A stretch of DNA of 8,433 bases from CALKKN01 sp050118555 (lineage in GTDB: Bacteria; Pseudomonadota; Gammaproteobacteria; Xanthomonadales; SZUA-36): positions 1 to 8,433 of the forward strand of contig JASFKQ010000165.1 in NCBI GenBank assembly GCA_050118555.1, written 5' to 3'. Made by a program: the position numbers and the translations under genes. This document shows, one piece after another, positions 5,773-8,433 of this stretch; position 1 is the stretch's first letter, and each line of letters opens with the position of its first letter. The notes beneath the pieces are model-generated. The model was not told the origin of the DNA. It was given only the letters and a program-made list of their open reading frames with translations, and searched no databases.

Positions 5773-6728
5773 AAACACGAGACCTGGCGAAAATCATTAC
5801 GTTTTACGGGCGCTTCATGCCCACCTACACAAAGATCGGTTACTGGGCGAGGCGACTGTCCTGGGGCCGCAACCCTCCGCTGGATTTCAGCGGACAGACC
5901 TGGCTGATCACCGGCGCTTCGCTGGGTCTGGGCGCCGCCATGATGAAGGCTGCCGCGGAAGCGGGCGCCAATGTGATCGGAGTGGCGCGGAGCCGCGAAC
6001 GGCTGGAGGCGGCGCGACAGGCACTGGCGCCGGATGCACAGGGCAGGGTGACTCTGGAAACGGCGGACATGTCGCTGGTTTCCGGGACCGGGGAGCTGTT
6101 GCGGAGACTGCTGGAATCAGGCCGCAGGATCGATGTTCTGCAAAACAACGTGGGTTTGCTGCTCAATGAAATGACGCTGACCGACGAAGGGAAAGAGACC
6201 TCTTTCGTCACCAATGTGCTCAGCCATTATCAACTCACGGAGGGGCTGCAGGCCGCAGGCGCCTTTGCGGACGATGCGGTGATCGTGAACATGACGTCCG
6301 GGGGCATGTACAACGCGCCGCTGGGTTACCACAACCTGAATGTCACGGATCCGGCCAAATACAGCGGGAAGGCCGCCTACGCCTATGCAAAGCGCGCCCA
6401 GGTCGCGCTCACCGATTACTGGAACGAAAGGTGGGCCAGCCAGGGGATTCGCTGCTACGTGACGCATCCGGGCTGGTCCAAGACCCCGGGTGTCAAAACC
6501 GCCTTGCCGGTCTTCTGGAAAATCCAGAACCTGATCCTGCGCACGCCGCGGCAAGGCGCCGACACGGCGCTGTGGCTGTGTGCGACCCGGCCACAGGTTC
6601 GAAATGACGCGGTATGGTTCGACCGCAAGGCCCGGCCCACGCACATGTACGACTTCACCCGCAAAGCGCAGTGCACGGTGGAAGAACTGGTCGCCTACCT
6701 GGAGCAGGAACTGGCCGAAGCCCGATAG
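5769..6728 (+). CDS. Short-chain dehydrogenase/reductase, DHRS12-like
   Basis: This 319-residue NAD(P)-dependent oxidoreductase begins with an extension of about 42 residues (FYGRF..YTKIGYWARR) that resembles the start of DHRS12-type SDRs. The Rossmann fold follows: TGASLGLG, the TGxxxGxG cofactor loop (48-55), and NNVG in place of NNAG. The catalytic Ser is in NMTSGGM and the YxxxK pair is in YAYAK. HPGWSKTPGV after it is typical of the DHRS12 group. There is no signal peptide; the N-terminal region may associate with membrane. The ATG at 5769 has AAAAGG nine bases upstream, and the N-terminus keeps its family look from the first residues, so a longer start at 5643 inside the FAD gene is unlikely. 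It is co-transcribed with the FAD oxidoreductase, pointing to consecutive redox steps on one substrate. The gene ends 20 bases from the convergent regulator gene. Confidence 0.88.
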   Translation: MKTRDLAKIITFYGRFMPTYTKIGYWARRLSWGRNPPLDFSGQTWLITGASLGLGAAMMKAAAEAGANVIGVARSRERLEAARQALAPDAQGRVTLETADMSLVSGTGELLRRLLESGRRIDVLQNNVGLLLNEMTLTDEGKETSFVTNVLSHYQLTEGLQAAGAFADDAVIVNMTSGGMYNAPLGYHNLNVTDPAKYSGKAAYAYAKRAQVALTDYWNERWASQGIRCYVTHPGWSKTPGVKTALPVFWKIQNLILRTPRQGADTALWLCATRPQVRNDAVWFDRKARPTHMYDFTRKAQCTVEELVAYLEQELAEAR

Positions 6729-6748
6729 TCCGGCGCCCGGTCGCGGCT

Positions 6749-7717
6749 TCAGGTCCTGTCGGTGAAGCCCGACGTGATGGAGCGGTCGAAAGTCACATTG
6801 TGCAGCTTCAGCGGTCCGTGGCACTCGCTGCACACGGTTTCGATGCGTAAGGCGCGGTTGCAGTTCCGATGCTTCAGCACCAGGGGGCGTTCGCTCCTTT
6901 CCAGCAACCAGCGCTCGGCCCAAAAATGCATCTCCAGCGTCACGAGGTAGAGATCGGCGCCCTTGTCAGTCAGCCGGTAGCGATAGCGCCGGGGCCGCTG
7001 CTGGTAGGGCACACGCGCCAGTACACCTGCTCCGACCAGCAACTTGAGGCGGTGCGCCAGGATATTCGTAGCGATGCCCAGGGCGCGCGCGATTTCGTCA
7101 TAGCGACCCAGGCCGAAGAACGTCGTGGCAAGCACCAGGCCCGTCCAGCGGTCGCCGAGCACGTCCAGTACGTGGAAGAACCGTTGGTCCACAGCCTCTT
7201 CGTCCCCCTTGCGTGCCCGCGAGCGCCGTTGGAAACGCGCCGGGATCTCACCCGCTGTGCGGTCGGGTTCACGGGCTTCGAAACGCACTTCGCGCATGCT
7301 GACCGGATCGTGGCAGGACCGGCACCGGATCAGCGGCCGCATTTCATTGCCGCAGCCGCTGTGCACCAGTTCCGAGGGAATCTCGTGTTCCTCGCTCCAG
7401 CGGGTCTCCCAGTCCCAGACCGCCAGCACGAAGGGATGCAGATCGCGCCCCATCGGCGTCAACACGTATTCGTACCGCGGAGGAGAATGCTGGTAGGCCA
7501 CGCGCCGCAACACACCATGCTCCACCAACGCCTTGAGCCGCGAGGCGAGCGTACCGCGCGCGGCGCCCGTTCGGGCGCGCAATTGCTCGAACCGGCGCAC
7601 ACCGAGAAACACATCGCGGATGATCAGGCCGGCCCAGCGGTCGCCGATCACCGTAAATGCCCGCGCGACCGGGCTTTGCAGTATCAAGCCCGGGTCAAAC
7701 GTGGCAGTGTCGGTCAC
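6749..7717 (-). CDS. Tandem-domain HxlR-family transcriptional regulator with two zinc-ribbon-like elements
   Basis: The 322-residue protein contains two complete HxlR winged-helix domains. Residues 16-107 hold GDRWAGLIIRDVFLG, a helix-turn-helix around RFEQLRARTG and the wing RVAYQHSPPRYEYVLT. Residues 177-270 repeat the plan with GDRWTGLVLATTFFG, RYDEIARALGI and RVPYQQRPRRYRYRLT. Each domain is followed by the same cysteine pattern, His-x2-Cys-x9-Cys-x2-Cys: H119, C122, C132, C135, and H283, C286, C296, C299. An Arg-rich linker joins the halves. HxlR proteins usually have about 110-150 residues and dimerise; here both DNA-binding units are on one chain and differ in their recognition helices. 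The GTG start overlaps the DUF1295 stop (GTGA), so translation is probably coupled. It is the only regulator gene in the window and the natural candidate for the three operator-like elements; that link is inference. Confidence 0.9.
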   Translation of the reverse strand: MTDTATFDPGLILQSPVARAFTVIGDRWAGLIIRDVFLGVRRFEQLRARTGAARGTLASRLKALVEHGVLRRVAYQHSPPRYEYVLTPMGRDLHPFVLAVWDWETRWSEEHEIPSELVHSGCGNEMRPLIRCRSCHDPVSMREVRFEAREPDRTAGEIPARFQRRSRARKGDEEAVDQRFFHVLDVLGDRWTGLVLATTFFGLGRYDEIARALGIATNILAHRLKLLVGAGVLARVPYQQRPRRYRYRLTDKGADLYLVTLEMHFWAERWLLERSERPLVLKHRNCNRALRIETVCSECHGPLKLHNVTFDRSITSGFTDRT

Positions 7718-8433
7718 GGCGCCCGTTTGCCCGGCGACCAGGGTAACAGCCCGCTCGTCCTTTCCATATAGTCCTTGTATCCTGGTTTCTCACGCGCCAG
7801 CTTCTTGTCCAGCGTTCGCTGGCCGGTGACATTGATCACCAGATGAGAATACACGACGGGCCCGATAAGGGTCACCCACCCGAGGTGCACTTCGGCAGCG
7901 ACCAGGAATATGCCCCACCAGACACACAGCTCGCCGAAGTAGTTGGGATGGCGCGAATAGCGCCACAGGCCGGTATCGAGCACCTGCCCCTTTTTCGAGG
8001 CGTCGGCGCGAAACCGGCGCAACTGTTCGTCAGCGATCCACTCGAATGCGAAGCCGAGCAACCAGAGAGTCGCGCCCGCCCAGGCCATCGGCCCGAGCGG
8101 AGACGGATCGGACTGGCCGACGGCGAACTGTATCGGCAGCGATACGAACCAGAGCACGATACCCTGCAGCAGGAACACCTGGCGCAGCGCCAGCCAATTG
8201 AAGCTGCGGTCGTCGGGAACCCAGCTGCGCAGCTTGGTGTAGCGCGGATCCTCACCGTGTCCCCAGTTGCGCCGTATGAGGTGCGCGGTTATGCGCAGGC
8301 CCCAGCTGCCAACCAGTACCGCGATCAGCCACTTGCGCTGCGCTGTGCCGGCGCCGAGCACCAGGCAGACCGCCGTAATGGCGATCAGGATCACGGCAAA
8401 AAACATGTCGATGATGCTCACATCGCGTAGCGG
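7714..8433 (-). CDS. DUF1295 membrane protein, steroid 5-alpha-reductase/ICMT-like fold (5' end outside window)
   Basis: The frame runs without a stop to the right edge of the window. Its codons before the GTG at 8421 read PLRD-V-SIIDMFF, which looks like the RDVS.VDIFWG region near the start of DUF1295 proteins, so the true start is probably beyond 8433. About 239 codons are visible. Counting from the GTG, several hydrophobic helices span 5-25, 31-48, 80-100, 112-130 and 165-195. Family motifs are GHGEDPRY (54-61), FEWIADEQLRRF (126-137) and GLWRYSRHPNYFGE (151-164), the last being the cofactor-binding signature shared with isoprenylcysteine methyltransferases and steroid 5-alpha reductases. 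It is an inner-membrane protein, likely a reductase of a hydrophobic substrate, probably using NADPH, though not shown here. Its stop overlaps the regulator's start. Confidence 0.88.
   Translation of the reverse strand, partial: PLRDVSIIDMFFAVILIAITAVCLVLGAGTAQRKWLIAVLVGSWGLRITAHLIRRNWGHGEDPRYTKLRSWVPDDRSFNWLALRQVFLLQGIVLWFVSLPIQFAVGQSDPSPLGPMAWAGATLWLLGFAFEWIADEQLRRFRADASKKGQVLDTGLWRYSRHPNYFGELCVWWGIFLVAAEVHLGWVTLIGPVVYSHLVINVTGQRTLDKKLAREKPGYKDYMERTSGLLPWSPGKRAP

Noticed and set aside
6729..6748. Possible bidirectional terminator between the SDR and regulator genes
   Set aside because: Only 20 GC-rich bases separate the convergent stops; I see no convincing stem followed by a T-run.
1..8433. 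Insertion sequence, CRISPR array, tRNA/rRNA, riboswitch or toxin-antitoxin pair
   Set aside because: No transposase-like protein, regularly spaced repeat, cloverleaf or conserved leader structure was found on either strand.

Overview
The window is GC-rich, densely packed bacterial DNA, and reads best as a proteobacterium, probably a gammaproteobacterium. That placement rests on gene families and composition only; there is no rRNA, tRNA or other phylogenetic marker here. I see no insertion sequence, CRISPR array, tRNA or prophage gene. The gene content is accessory metabolism: redox enzymes, a glutathione transferase, an epoxide-hydrolase-like lipoprotein, a steroid-reductase-like membrane protein and a regulator.

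Layout. (1) 91-922, plus strand: a 62-residue zinc-ribbon protein followed by a 201-residue glutathione S-transferase. (2) 919-1089, minus strand: what looks like the C-terminal remnant of a lost MFS transporter, convergent with the transferase. (3) 1115-2051, plus strand: a promoter and operator-like site, then a lipoprotein fusing a limonene-epoxide-hydrolase-like domain to a second NTF2-like domain. (4) 1981-4212, minus strand: a cytoplasmic molybdopterin/[4Fe-4S] oxidoreductase whose 3' end runs 71 bases into the lipoprotein gene. (5) 4213-4393: a divergent promoter region. (6) 4394-6728, plus strand: a CrtI-like FAD oxidoreductase, an 8-codon minicistron and a DHRS12-like short-chain dehydrogenase, linked by ATGA overlaps. 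(7) 6749-8433, minus strand: a DUF1295 (steroid 5-alpha-reductase-like) membrane protein cut by the window edge, overlapping by GTGA a regulator made of two fused HxlR winged-helix domains.

The most interesting signal is regulatory. A 17-base element, AGT-N6-ATGCAAGT when read in the direction of transcription, occurs three times. Each copy lies 1-5 bases downstream of a plausible sigma70 -10 box, in the same orientation relative to its gene. The genes are the molybdoenzyme, the FAD oxidoreductase/SDR operon and the epoxide-hydrolase-like lipoprotein. The two copies in the divergent region agree at 18 of 19 bases. The element is not a clean palindrome. The only regulator in the window is a single chain with two non-identical HxlR domains, which could act as a built-in pseudo-dimer and so recognise an asymmetric site. 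My working model is that this regulator represses a small regulon for oxidation or reduction of a hydrophobic, possibly isoprenoid or steroid-like, compound. The shared element is seen directly; the regulator assignment and the substrate are inference.
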